Assembly: GCA_036394195.1 (NCBI GenBank) | Contig: DASWFO010000026.1 | Span: 1 to 15,938, forward strand | Reading direction: 5' to 3' | Source: DATJPD01 sp036394195 | GTDB lineage: Bacteria; Pseudomonadota; Alphaproteobacteria; CACIAM-22H2 | Length of the DNA stretch: 15,938 nt | Part shown: positions 1 to 7,723 of the stretch, piece by piece | Numbering within the stretch: the first letter of the stretch is position 1 | How the letters are laid out: each line of letters starts with the position of its first letter | Notes under the pieces: model-generated | The model's input: only the letters and a program-made list of their open reading frames with translations | What the model was told of the DNA's origin: nothing | Databases searched by the model: none | Made by a program: the position numbers and the translations under genes

Positions 1-1
1 G

Positions 2-871
2 TTCCCGATCTTCGACACGTTCGAGGTCGACGGCTATCACCTCGAACTGGCCGAGCCGCTCGACGTGCCCAACGTCAAGCCGTGCAATTGGCTGCAGATC
101 ATGGACAACGTGGTCGATCCGGTGCACGAGCCGTTTCTCCACACCACGATCAGCGGCAACCAGTTCTTCGATAGGAACGGAAAGCCGATCGACGAGATGG
201 CGGATGTCGGCGAGCTGGCGTTCGAGGAGACGCCGATCGGCCTGCTTGCCCAGGAGACGCGCCGTGTCGGGAACGCCATCTGGGTGCGCTCGATCGAATG
301 CATCCTGCCGAATATCGCGCAGGTCGCCCGCGCACCGGTGTTTCCGCCGGAGTTCAAGGCCGGCGAGCGCGAGCTTCGCTACGTGCCGCTGCTGACGCGC
401 TGGCGCGTCCCGGTCGACGACGAGAACACGGCGGAATTCGCGTTCGTCCGCATGCGCGCTGGGCAGGTCAACCCATATGTCGACAACAAGGTGCCGGCGT
501 ACCGGACGAATTACGGCGGCCGCGGCTACGAGGAGCGGCAGCGCACGCCAGGCGATTACGACGCGCAGGTGAGCCAGCGCGCGATCGCGCGCCATGGCCT
601 CGAGCATCTGACGGCGTCCGATCGTGGCGTCACCATGTTCCGCCGCGAGCTGCGCAAGGGGATCGACGCCGTCCGGCGCGGCGAGGACCCGAAGGGCCTG
701 TTGCGCGGCCACAACGGACGCATTCCGACTTATGCGAACGAGACCGTGCTGAACGCGCCGCGACCAGCGGACGGCTCATCCGCCGAGGAGCTCCAGGCCG
801 CCGCCCGCGCGGTGTTCGAGCGGGTACTGAACGCTCCGGTCGCGAGCGACGCCGATCCGCAATGCAGCTGA
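2..871 (+). CDS. Rieske non-heme iron oxygenase, catalytic part (5' end outside window)
   Basis: The reading frame is open from base 2, so the gene starts upstream of the window and only the C-terminal catalytic domain is visible (about 289 residues). The non-heme iron site is clear: an Asp-x2-His-x4-His motif (DPVHEPFLH) with its two histidines encoded at 125-127 and 140-142, preceded by the conserved Asn-Val-Val. A later segment, WRVPVDDENTAEF, and the region ERQRTPGDYDAQVSQ followed by EHLTASDRGV are typical of the phthalate 4,5-dioxygenase/LigXa-like branch of ring-hydroxylating oxygenases. Such enzymes hydroxylate or O-demethylate aromatic and heteroaromatic substrates using electrons from a reductase or ferredoxin. 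The Rieske [2Fe-2S] domain would lie upstream and is not seen. An internal GTG at 65 is not the true start, because conserved sequence continues before it. The downstream binding protein begins 37 bp later, so they are probably co-transcribed. The family call is firm; the substrate is unknown. Confidence 0.9.
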   Translation, partial: FPIFDTFEVDGYHLELAEPLDVPNVKPCNWLQIMDNVVDPVHEPFLHTTISGNQFFDRNGKPIDEMADVGELAFEETPIGLLAQETRRVGNAIWVRSIECILPNIAQVARAPVFPPEFKAGERELRYVPLLTRWRVPVDDENTAEFAFVRMRAGQVNPYVDNKVPAYRTNYGGRGYEERQRTPGDYDAQVSQRAIARHGLEHLTASDRGVTMFRRELRKGIDAVRRGEDPKGLLRGHNGRIPTYANETVLNAPRPADGSSAEELQAAARAVFERVLNAPVASDADPQCS

Positions 872-908
872 GGACCGATCCACAAACATAACAACGGGGA
901 GAGCTTCC

Positions 909-1937
909 ATGAAACGGCGCAACGTCCTGAAGCAGTTGGGGCTCGGCCTCGTCGCGGGGCCGGTGCTGATGAACCGGGCGTTTCCGGCGTCGGCACAAAC
1001 GATGGAGAAAGTAACCGTCCGGCTCGACTGGGTGACCTGGGGCGGCCAGTCGCCGTTCTATCTCCCGATCAAAAAAGGCTGGTACAAAGACGCCGGCCTG
1101 GACGTGTCGATCGAAGAAGGCAACGGTTCGATCACCACCATCCAGCTGGTCAACGGTGGAAATTTCGACGTCGGCCATGTCAACCTCGCCGCCATGATGC
1201 AAGGTCGCGCCAAGGGCCTGTCTGTGCGCGCCATCGCGAGCTTCGTCCGCAAGAACGACGTCGGCCTGCTGGTCCCGAAGGACAGCAAGTTCAATTCGCC
1301 GAAGGACCTCGCCGGCCACAAGTTCCTCTACACCGCCGGATCGCTCGAAGCGCCGTTTCTCGACAAGTTCCTGGCCGCGGGCGGCCTCACGCGCGACCAG
1401 GTGGAGCTGGTGAACGTCGAGTCCTCGTCGAAGAACACGCTGTATGTGAAAGGCGGTGCGGACGGCGAATTCACCTCGGTTCCCTACGCCCTGCCCTATA
1501 CGTCCGACCGTCCGTCGCGCGGCATTCTGTTCGCCGATTACGGGATGCAGTTCCCCGGCTTCGGGCTGATCAGCACGGACGAGAAGATCAAGACGCGCGG
1601 CGCGGCGATCGGGAAGTTTGCCACCATCGTGTCCGCCGCCTGGCAGTACATCGTGAACGGCCACGAAGAGGAGGCTGTCGACGCGATCATCGCGGCACGG
1701 CCGGAACGCCGGCCCGACCCCAGAATCCTGCGCGAGCAAATCGACGCGTTCAAACCCTATCTCACGTCGGAAGCGTCCAAGGACCTACCGGTAGGCGTGA
1801 TGGCGGCGAAAGACTGGGACCTCGCTGTCCACACCATGCGCGAGGCCAATCTTCTTGGTAGCGACGCGAAAGGCGGCGACTTCTACTCCGACCGTCTGCT
1901 CGACGTGGCCCAGATCAAGGCGCTGAGCGGATCCTAG
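909..1937 (+). CDS. ABC transporter substrate-binding protein, NMT1/SsuA-like, Tat-type signal
   Basis: A 342-residue periplasmic solute-binding protein. The N-terminus carries a twin-arginine-like motif (RRNVLK at residues 3-8), a hydrophobic stretch and a probable cleavage site after ASA at residue 29. The mature start (KVTVRLDWVTWGGQSPFYL, then KKGWYKDAGLDVSI) matches the NMT1/THI5/SsuA fold, whose members bind small molecules such as sulfonates, nitrate or thiamine-pyrimidine precursors. The ATG at 909 has a GGGGAG ribosome-binding site 7 bases upstream. It sits between an oxygenase and a ring-opening amidohydrolase gene, and no ATPase or permease is directly next to it. It is one of two binding proteins in the operon and may share the transporter encoded at 6126-8503. 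The ligand is not determinable from sequence alone. Confidence 0.9.
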   Translation: MKRRNVLKQLGLGLVAGPVLMNRAFPASAQTMEKVTVRLDWVTWGGQSPFYLPIKKGWYKDAGLDVSIEEGNGSITTIQLVNGGNFDVGHVNLAAMMQGRAKGLSVRAIASFVRKNDVGLLVPKDSKFNSPKDLAGHKFLYTAGSLEAPFLDKFLAAGGLTRDQVELVNVESSSKNTLYVKGGADGEFTSVPYALPYTSDRPSRGILFADYGMQFPGFGLISTDEKIKTRGAAIGKFATIVSAAWQYIVNGHEEEAVDAIIAARPERRPDPRILREQIDAFKPYLTSEASKDLPVGVMAAKDWDLAVHTMREANLLGSDAKGGDFYSDRLLDVAQIKALSGS

Positions 1938-1947
1938 GCGAACTCCC

Positions 1948-3045
1948 ATGCCCACCGCCAAGGTCCACCGCCTCTCCGCCGCCTCGCCCGACGACATCGC
2001 CGGCCTCGAAGCGGCCGTGAAAGAGGGTCACATCGACCCGCGCAGAATCATCGCCATCTTCGGCAAGACCGAAGGCAACGGCTGTGTGAACGATTTCACC
2101 CGCGGCTTTGCAACCCAGTCGCTGACGCTGTTCCTGGAGCGCCATGTGTCCCCGGAACAGGCGCGGCAGGTCTGCCTCGTCATGTCCGGCGGCACGGAGG
2201 GCGGCATGGCGCCGCACTGGGTGGTGTTCGAGCGCGACGAGCGAGCGGACGCCGGGCCACGGCCGGCGCTGGCTCTCGGTCGCGCGCATACGGCGGCGTT
2301 GCCGGCCGAGCATTTGGGCCGCCTCGCCCAGGTCGAGCAGGTCGCGGCCGGGGTGCGCCAGGCGATGCGCGAGGCTGCCATCGAAGATCCGGCCGACGTG
2401 CATTTCGTCCAGATCAAATGCCCGCTGCTGAACGCGCAGCGAATCGGTGAGGCCGACGCGCGCGGGGCCCGGGTCGCGGTGCGCGACACCTTGAAATCGA
2501 TGGGTCTGTCGCGCGCGGCGAGCGCCCTCGGCGTTGCGGTCGCGCTCGGTGAAATTCCACTGGCAAAGCTCGACGACAGCGTGATCGGGACCGATTTTTC
2601 GCTGTGGTCGGGCACGGCCAGCTGCTCGGCCGGAATCGAGCTGCTGAATCACGAGATCGTCGTTCTCGGGATGTCGTCGGCGTGGTCCGGCCCACTCACC
2701 ATCGACCACGCGGTGATGGAAGATGGGCTCGATATCGAGCCGGTGCGGGGCGCATTCCATCGCCTCGGCTTCCAGCTCGCCGGGCAGCTTGCCAAGCCGG
2801 ACCGGTCGCGGCTGATTGCACTCCTGTCGAAGGCCGAAGCAAGCCACGACGGCCGACTCCGCGGCTACCGCCACACCATGCTCGACGATTCCGATATCTC
2901 GACGACGCGCCACGCGCGCGGCTTCGTGTGCGGGGCGCTCGCCTCGCTGGTCGGCCACGCGGAGATCTACGTCTCCGGAGGAGCCGAGCACCAGGGACCG
3001 GACGGCGGCGGGCCGGTCGCCTTGATCGCCCGGCGCGGCGCGTAA
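1948..3045 (+). CDS. Ring-opening amidohydrolase (cyanuric acid amidohydrolase/barbiturase family)
   Basis: A 365-residue cytosolic hydrolase, the usual length for the AtzD/TrzD/barbiturase family. Members open cyclic imides: cyanuric acid to carboxybiuret, or barbiturate to ureidomalonate. The family's three internal repeats, each giving one Lys-Ser pair to the active site, are visible: FGKTEGNG with Lys40 and MSGGTEGG with Ser80; FVQIKCPLLN with Lys157 and SAGIELL with Ser227; LLSKAEAS with Lys295 and YVSGGAEHQGPDGGG with Ser343. All expected catalytic residues therefore appear intact. The glycine-rich C-terminal loop is the segment that usually carries the structural metal site. The start codon is 10 bp after the preceding stop. 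Family assignment is secure. Whether the substrate is cyanurate, barbiturate or another cyclic imide cannot be decided. The absence of AtzE/AtzF-like genes nearby argues mildly against a standard cyanurate pathway. Confidence 0.93.
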   Translation: MPTAKVHRLSAASPDDIAGLEAAVKEGHIDPRRIIAIFGKTEGNGCVNDFTRGFATQSLTLFLERHVSPEQARQVCLVMSGGTEGGMAPHWVVFERDERADAGPRPALALGRAHTAALPAEHLGRLAQVEQVAAGVRQAMREAAIEDPADVHFVQIKCPLLNAQRIGEADARGARVAVRDTLKSMGLSRAASALGVAVALGEIPLAKLDDSVIGTDFSLWSGTASCSAGIELLNHEIVVLGMSSAWSGPLTIDHAVMEDGLDIEPVRGAFHRLGFQLAGQLAKPDRSRLIALLSKAEASHDGRLRGYRHTMLDDSDISTTRHARGFVCGALASLVGHAEIYVSGGAEHQGPDGGGPVALIARRGA

Positions 3046-3073
3046 CGGGCGCCAGCCCTAATCCTGGGGCTTT

Positions 3074-3100
3074 GCGGTCCCGGGACTTAGCGGTCCTGGT
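3074..3100. promoter_or_regulatory. Palindrome and direct repeat in the gap before the amidohydrolase gene
   Basis: The 99-bp gap between the ring-opening amidohydrolase and the next gene holds a perfect 10-bp palindrome, GTCCCGGGAC (3077-3086), and the heptamer GCGGTCC repeated at 3074-3080 and 3090-3096. It is the longest non-coding stretch inside region 1, so an operator or internal regulatory site is possible. No convincing -35/-10 pair is seen and the elements are short in a GC-rich background. Confidence 0.25.
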
Positions 3101-3144
3101 ACGGATATTGCACGTTTTGTCATCATCCTGCGGCGGAGACGACG

Positions 3145-4656
3145 ATGGCCGAGACTGAAAAACTTCTTATCCTCAAGGGCGCGCATGTCATCGATCCGGA
3201 CCAGGGCATCGACCGCGTCACCGACGTCACGATCGCCAACGGCCGCATCCGGTCGATCGGCGACGCGGCGCCCGCGCCGGGCGCCGAGATGCTCGACCTT
3301 TCCGGGCAATACCTGACGCCCGGGTGGATCGATCTCCACGTCCATGTTTACGGCGCGTTGGGGTTCGTCGACGCCGACAGCATCGGAATCCGCCAGGGGG
3401 TCACGAGCTTCGTCGACGCCGGCGGCCCCGGGATCGATACGCTGGATGAATGCTGCGCGCTGTTCGAGAACCAGACCGACACGCGCTTCTACCTCGGCCC
3501 GCTGCTGACGCCGTTCGGCCTGGTCGGGTTCAATTACCAGGAAGGCGACGCGCGGGATCTGGGGGATCTGTCGATCGCGAAATGGCTCGATTTCGTCCAG
3601 AAACACCCCGGTCTCCTCCGCTATCTGAAAATCAACGCGCACGGCTACGGATCGGCGGGGCTCATCCGGATCGGCAAGGGCCTCGGCGAGATCGTCGGCC
3701 TGCCGCTCTATTTCCATATCGGCGAGTTCCAAAACACGACGCCCGAGCACCCGCTCGCCGACGACGCCTTCCGCATCGCCCAGGCCGGCGACATGATCAC
3801 GCACATCTATCACAAGAATCTCGGCCACATCATCGGCGACGACGGGAAGGTCCTGCCCGTGGTGAAGGACGCGGCGCGTCGCGGCGTGATCTTCGATATC
3901 GGCTTCGGCGGCTACAATTTTGCCTGGGACATCGCCGAGAAGGCGGTGGCCGACGGCGTGCTGCCCGATGTCATCAGCTCCGATCTCCAACAGTTCAACG
4001 TCACCGGGCCCGTGTACTCGCTGGCCAACGTGATGAGCGTGTGCATGCGGCTGGGCCTCAGCCTGTCCGAGGTCATCGATCGCGTGACGGCGCGGCCGGC
4101 GAAAGCCCTCTCGCTCACCGACCGCGCGGGCAGCCTCCGCCCGGGCCTGCCCGCCGACGTGACGGTGTTCCGTCTCGAAGAAGGCGAATTCGAGCTGACC
4201 GACGCGTTCCGCCAGCCGCGCAAGGCCAACGCGCGGTTCGCCCCTACCATGGCGTTCAAGGACGGCGTCCGCTACGACTGCGACTTCAACCGCTGCCTGG
4301 ACGAGCGGAACTGGTTCATGCAGGTGGCGGAAGACCATCTGCCAGCCAGCGCCGAGCGTTTGTCCCCTGCCCAGATCGACTTCCTCGCGTCCCTCTCGGC
4401 AAAGCTGACGGCGTTCGAGTGGAAGGTAACGTCGACGCAGCTCGATTTGTGGAAGGCCAGGGAGCTCCAGGCGGCGTTCCACGAGGTGCGCCAGCTTCAC
4501 GCCCTGCCGCTGCGCGAGGCGCTGACGGCGGTCTACGACAGCTTCCTCGACAACCGGTTCACCATGCAGATCGGCTTGTTCCTGATGCGCCTCGACCGCG
4601 GATTCGCGCTGCAGCGCCTGAACGACGTGACCGGCCGCCGCTCGCTCGCGGCCTAG
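3145..4656 (+). CDS. Metal-dependent amidohydrolase (dihydroorotase/deacetylase-like) with C-terminal extension
   Basis: A 503-residue protein of the amidohydrolase superfamily, closest by motif to the COG3964-type amidohydrolase/deacetylase group. Metal ligands are readable: the HxH pair at His65 and His67 (DLHVH), Lys162 as the likely carboxylated bridging lysine (YLKINAHGYGS), His191 (LYFHIGE), His220 (ITHIYH, with a second His at 223) and the catalytic Asp280 (ISSDLQQFN). The N-terminal beta sandwich (LKGAHVIDPDQ) and its C-terminal return (AGSLRPGLPADVTVF) frame the barrel. The fold should end near residue 380, but about 120 further residues follow, mostly predicted helix with many charged and aromatic residues; I do not recognise this domain. 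Its place after a ring-opening amidohydrolase suggests it hydrolyses the opened ureido or carbamoyl product, which is inference. A weak ribosome-binding site (CGGAGA) precedes the ATG. Confidence 0.88.
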   Translation: MAETEKLLILKGAHVIDPDQGIDRVTDVTIANGRIRSIGDAAPAPGAEMLDLSGQYLTPGWIDLHVHVYGALGFVDADSIGIRQGVTSFVDAGGPGIDTLDECCALFENQTDTRFYLGPLLTPFGLVGFNYQEGDARDLGDLSIAKWLDFVQKHPGLLRYLKINAHGYGSAGLIRIGKGLGEIVGLPLYFHIGEFQNTTPEHPLADDAFRIAQAGDMITHIYHKNLGHIIGDDGKVLPVVKDAARRGVIFDIGFGGYNFAWDIAEKAVADGVLPDVISSDLQQFNVTGPVYSLANVMSVCMRLGLSLSEVIDRVTARPAKALSLTDRAGSLRPGLPADVTVFRLEEGEFELTDAFRQPRKANARFAPTMAFKDGVRYDCDFNRCLDERNWFMQVAEDHLPASAERLSPAQIDFLASLSAKLTAFEWKVTSTQLDLWKARELQAAFHEVRQLHALPLREALTAVYDSFLDNRFTMQIGLFLMRLDRGFALQRLNDVTGRRSLAA

Positions 4657-4669
4657 GACTTCGCACGGC

Positions 4670-5011
4670 ATGGATTCCAACGACGTGATGAATGCCGCCG
4701 CGTGGCAGAAACTCGACGGGATCGACGCGGAGGCGGCAAAATTTCCGGTGCGCGCCAAATTCGACGGCGAGGGCATTCTCATCTTTCAGGCCGGCCCCGG
4801 CTTCCGCGGCGTGCAGCGGGCGTGCCCACATCTCAATGCGACCTTGATGGACGCGCAAGTGCTGGCGAACGGCGCGATGCTGCGCTGTACCCAGCACAAC
4901 TACACGTTCAAGCTCAGCGACGGGAAGGGCGTGAACTGCCCGGGAATGCGGCTCAAGATCTTCGAGGTCAAGCGGGAAGACGGCGCTCTGTTCGCGCGCG
5001 CCCTGGCCTAA
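4670..5011 (+). CDS. Small Rieske [2Fe-2S] protein (ferredoxin-like)
   Basis: A 113-residue soluble protein with a Rieske iron-sulfur motif: Cys52-Pro-His54 and, 18 residues later, Cys73-Thr-Gln-His76, giving the two Cys and two His ligands of a [2Fe-2S] cluster. The length fits a stand-alone Rieske ferredoxin of the kind that passes electrons to a ring-hydroxylating oxygenase. The second cluster loop reads CTQHNYTFKLSDGKG, where most relatives have C-P/S-W/H-H-G-x-x-F, so it is a divergent member. There is no signal peptide or membrane anchor, so it should be cytosolic. It starts 13 bp after the amidohydrolase stop. The likely partner is the oxygenase at the left window edge, although five genes lie along this operon and no NAD(P)H-dependent reductase is seen within the window. 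Confidence 0.85.
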   Translation: MDSNDVMNAAAWQKLDGIDAEAAKFPVRAKFDGEGILIFQAGPGFRGVQRACPHLNATLMDAQVLANGAMLRCTQHNYTFKLSDGKGVNCPGMRLKIFEVKREDGALFARALA

Positions 5012-5049
5012 GCCTTTTCAAGTGATGCACAGCTGCAAGGAGAACGATC

Positions 5050-6093
5050 ATGCGTCCGGTTGATCAACGTCCGGCCCGGTCCACGCTGAGCCGGCGCCGC
5101 TTCGTCGGGACCGCCGGTGCCGGCGCCGCACTCGCCGGGCTTGGCCTCGGAATCGGTCGCGGGCAGGCGCAGGCGTTACGGCCATTGAGCTTCCAGCTCT
5201 CCTGGGTGAAGAGCATCCAATACGGCGGCTATTTCGCCGGGCTCGACCAGGGCTTTTTCCACCGCGAGGGGATCGACCCGACCTTCAGCTCCGGCGGGCC
5301 CAATATCGACGGCGTTGCCAACGTCGCGGCGGGACGCTCGCAGATGGGCGACCGCCCGATCGGACCGATCCTGCTCGGCCGCGAGAAGGGCATGCCGATC
5401 AAGGTGATCGCGACCGTATTCCAGACCAACCCGTTCGCGATCATGACCCTCGCCAACAAGCCGATCAAAACGGTCAAGGAGCTTGCCGGCAAGACCGTTG
5501 CGGTCAGTTCGTCCAGCCAGCCGCTGATGGCGCATCTCCTCCGCGATGCCGGGCTTGATCCGGCGTCGGTGAACCTCGTTCCCTCCTCCCCTGATCCCGC
5601 AGCCCTGGTCGCCGGCACGATCGATGCGTATTGCGGCTACGCGACCAACCAGGGCGTCATGCTGAAAACCCGCGGCATCGACATCTACACGCTTTACGTT
5701 CAAGACCTCGGCATGCCGGAAACCTCCGGCACGATCTATGCGACGGAAGCCTTTCTCGCCGCGAACCGCGACCTGGTCGTGAAATTCCTCCGCGCTGCCG
5801 TCGCGTCGTGGACCTGGGCGCTGGACCACCCGGCCGAGACCGCGCGCTTGATGGTCGACAAATATGGCGTGCCCGGGCTCGACTATCAGGCACAATTCAC
5901 CGAGATCCAGGTGAGCAAGCCGTTCATCACCAGCGGGGCCGCCGAGAAAACGGGCCTGCTGTCGATCGACCCGGCGCTCTACGACAAGATCATCGCGCTC
6001 TACCGCGATGTCGGCATGATCAAGTCCGACATGACGGGGCAGAGCCTCTGCGATACGTCTTTCATCACGGAAGCGCTCAAGACCAGCTCATGA
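5050..6093 (+). CDS. ABC transporter substrate-binding protein, NMT1/THI5-like, Tat-exported
   Basis: A 347-residue periplasmic binding protein. A textbook twin-arginine signal is present (SRRRFVG at residues 14-20), followed by an Ala/Gly-rich hydrophobic stretch and a probable cleavage after QAQA near residue 42. The mature protein begins FQLSWVKSIQYGGYFAGLDQGFF and continues to SSGGPNID, the pattern of NMT1/THI5-type proteins that include binders of thiamine-pyrimidine compounds. An AAGGAG ribosome-binding site at 5037-5042 precedes the ATG. It lies directly upstream of the ATPase and two permeases, so it is the cognate receptor of that transporter. It shares the fold with the protein at 909-1937 but the two sequences differ clearly, so they are not a recent duplication. 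A pyrimidine-like ligand would fit the neighbouring ring-opening enzyme; this is inference. Confidence 0.9.
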   Translation: MRPVDQRPARSTLSRRRFVGTAGAGAALAGLGLGIGRGQAQALRPLSFQLSWVKSIQYGGYFAGLDQGFFHREGIDPTFSSGGPNIDGVANVAAGRSQMGDRPIGPILLGREKGMPIKVIATVFQTNPFAIMTLANKPIKTVKELAGKTVAVSSSSQPLMAHLLRDAGLDPASVNLVPSSPDPAALVAGTIDAYCGYATNQGVMLKTRGIDIYTLYVQDLGMPETSGTIYATEAFLAANRDLVVKFLRAAVASWTWALDHPAETARLMVDKYGVPGLDYQAQFTEIQVSKPFITSGAAEKTGLLSIDPALYDKIIALYRDVGMIKSDMTGQSLCDTSFITEALKTSS

Positions 6094-6125
6094 CCGCCCG
6101 GGACAACGCCCGCCGCGGGTGACCC

Positions 6126-6938
6126 ATGTCGAAAGCCATCTCGCTCCACCAAATCTCGATGGTGTTCCAGGGCCGCGGCGAGCCCGTGATCGCGCTCGAG
6201 AAGGTCGATCTCGATCTGCCCGCCGGGCGGTTCGGCGCCATCATCGGCCCCAGCGGCTGCGGCAAGTCGACGCTGCTGCGCCTGGTCGCCGACGTGATGC
6301 AGCCCTTTGCCGGGTCGATCTCGATCGGCGGCGCCCCGCCCCGCGACGCGCGGCTCGAGCATTCGATCGGTTTCGTGTTCCAGGCGCCCACCCTGCTGCC
6401 GTGGCGGACGGTCCGAAAGAACATCGAGTTGCCTCTCAACATCGTCGGCGCCTCCGGCGCGCGGCGGGTGAAGCGCTCGGCGGCGGAGCTGATCGAGCTT
6501 GTCGGCCTGCAGGGGTTTGAGAACGCGCTGCCGTCGGAGCTCTCCGGCGGCATGCAGCAGCGCGTCGCCATCGCGCGCGCGATCCTGCTAGAACCGCAGG
6601 TCCTGCTGCTGGACGAGCCGTTCGGAGCGCTCGATGAGATCACACGGCAGAAGATGAATCTCGAGTTGCTGCGCATCTGGGCGGAATCGCGGACCACGGC
6701 CCTCCTCGTCACCCATTCGATTGCCGAGGCCGTCTTCATGTCCGATTTCGTCTATGTCATGTCGCCGCGCCCCGGACGCATCGTCTCGACGCTCGAGGTG
6801 CCGCTGCCGCGTCCGCGGACGTTCGCGATGATGCGCAGTCGCGAATTCGTCGACTGCGTCAACCGTGTGCGCGACGGTCTGTTCGGCCACGAGGTGGCGC
6901 CCGAGCCCGAATCCCCGGCGCTGCTTGAGGTCTATTAG
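6126..6938 (+). CDS. ABC transporter ATP-binding protein (SsuB/TauB/NitT type)
   Basis: A 270-residue ATPase subunit that drives import through the two permeases encoded next. All nucleotide-binding motifs are intact: Walker A GPSGCGKST (41-49), Q-loop Gln86 in FVFQAPTLLPW, signature LSGGMQQ (139-145), Walker B LLLDEP with Asp163 and Glu164, and switch His197 in LVTHS. The LLPW after the Q-loop and the GALDE D-loop are typical of the nitrate/sulfonate/taurine importer subfamily. The start is an ATG 32 bp after the binding-protein stop; the sequence before it has only a weak Shine-Dalgarno. The gene ends exactly at the start of the first permease. Confidence 0.95.
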   Translation: MSKAISLHQISMVFQGRGEPVIALEKVDLDLPAGRFGAIIGPSGCGKSTLLRLVADVMQPFAGSISIGGAPPRDARLEHSIGFVFQAPTLLPWRTVRKNIELPLNIVGASGARRVKRSAAELIELVGLQGFENALPSELSGGMQQRVAIARAILLEPQVLLLDEPFGALDEITRQKMNLELLRIWAESRTTALLVTHSIAEAVFMSDFVYVMSPRPGRIVSTLEVPLPRPRTFAMMRSREFVDCVNRVRDGLFGHEVAPEPESPALLEVY

Positions 6939-7721
6939 GTGACGACGGCGCCGGCCGTACAGCGCCAAGTGTTGGCGATCGTCCTACCGGTGGTCGTGGT
7001 CACAGCGGCGCTCCTGCTCATGGAGTGCCTGCGACGGACCGGCGCGCTCCCCGTGTTCATTCCAGCCCCGTCCGACATCTGGGCCGAGGTGCAGCGAAAC
7101 CCGGGCCTCCTCATCGGCAATCTGGGACCAACCTTGAGCAAGGCCCTGACCGGCTACGCGATCGCTGCAGCCGTGGCGCTCGCGGCCGCCGGGATCGCGT
7201 CGCTGATCAGCGCGCTTTATGCCCCGATCTACAATCTAGGCGTGGGCATCCAGAGCGTACCGCTGATCGCCACCGCCCCGCTCCTGGCGACCGCACTCGG
7301 CACCGGGGCGGAGACACAGGTCATCATCGCGGCCCTGTCGAGCCAGTTTCCCATGCTGGTCGGCGCGATGCAGGGTTTCCGCGCGGCCGAGGATCGCCAT
7401 CGCGAGCTCCTGCACGTGCTCTCGGCGTCGCCGCGCCAGACATTCCGCTACCTGATCCTGCCCGCAGCCCTGCCGCACCTGTTCGCCGGCTTCAAGATCG
7501 CCGCACCCTCGTCGGTGCTGGGCGCCATCACCGCCGAATGGGCCGGCGCGGACCGCGGCATCGGCGCCATGATGCTCTACGCGCTGTTCTCGTACGACAT
7601 CAGCAAGGTGTGGCTGTCGGTCCTGGCGGTCGCGGCGCTCGCCGGCGGCGGCTACGCGCTGGGCGCGCTCGCCGAGCGGATCGTGGTGTTTTGGGACAAG
7701 GCCAGCGAGCTAGAGCGCTGA
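6939..7721 (+). CDS. ABC transporter permease 1 (BPD type)
   Basis: A 260-residue integral inner-membrane protein of the binding-protein-dependent permease family. Hydrophobic segments are seen near residues 10-30, 67-92, 100-121, 127-146 and 185-200. The cytoplasmic coupling loop that contacts the ATPase lies around 154-185 (ELLHVLSASPRQTF, then LILPAALPHLFAG). The GTG start at 6939 directly follows the ATPase stop codon with no gap, so translation is almost certainly coupled. It pairs with the next permease, implying a heterodimeric channel. The exported or imported solute cannot be read from the sequence; direction is import because of the adjacent periplasmic binding protein. Confidence 0.92.
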   Translation: MTTAPAVQRQVLAIVLPVVVVTAALLLMECLRRTGALPVFIPAPSDIWAEVQRNPGLLIGNLGPTLSKALTGYAIAAAVALAAAGIASLISALYAPIYNLGVGIQSVPLIATAPLLATALGTGAETQVIIAALSSQFPMLVGAMQGFRAAEDRHRELLHVLSASPRQTFRYLILPAALPHLFAGFKIAAPSSVLGAITAEWAGADRGIGAMMLYALFSYDISKVWLSVLAVAALAGGGYALGALAERIVVFWDKASELER

Positions 7722-7723
7722 CC

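Noticed and set aside
65..871. A GTG at 65 as the true start of the oxygenase
   Set aside because: The frame is open to the window edge, and the protein would lack the Rieske domain that this family needs.
3450..4688. A 412-codon + strand frame inside the amidohydrolase gene
   Set aside because: Arg/Pro/Gly-rich shadow frame with no domain and no ribosome-binding site.
3058..4782. A 574-codon open frame on the - strand across the amidohydrolase gene
   Set aside because: It mirrors the codon structure of the + strand gene in GC-rich DNA; its product is Arg/Glu/Asp/His-rich low-complexity sequence with no recognisable domain, whereas the + strand carries all metal ligands of a known family.
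7025..7723. Upstream extension of the permease 2 open frame by 233 codons
   Set aside because: The extension overlaps permease 1 in another frame and reads as Arg/Pro-rich sequence without membrane segments. The permease fold starts after the ATG at 7724.
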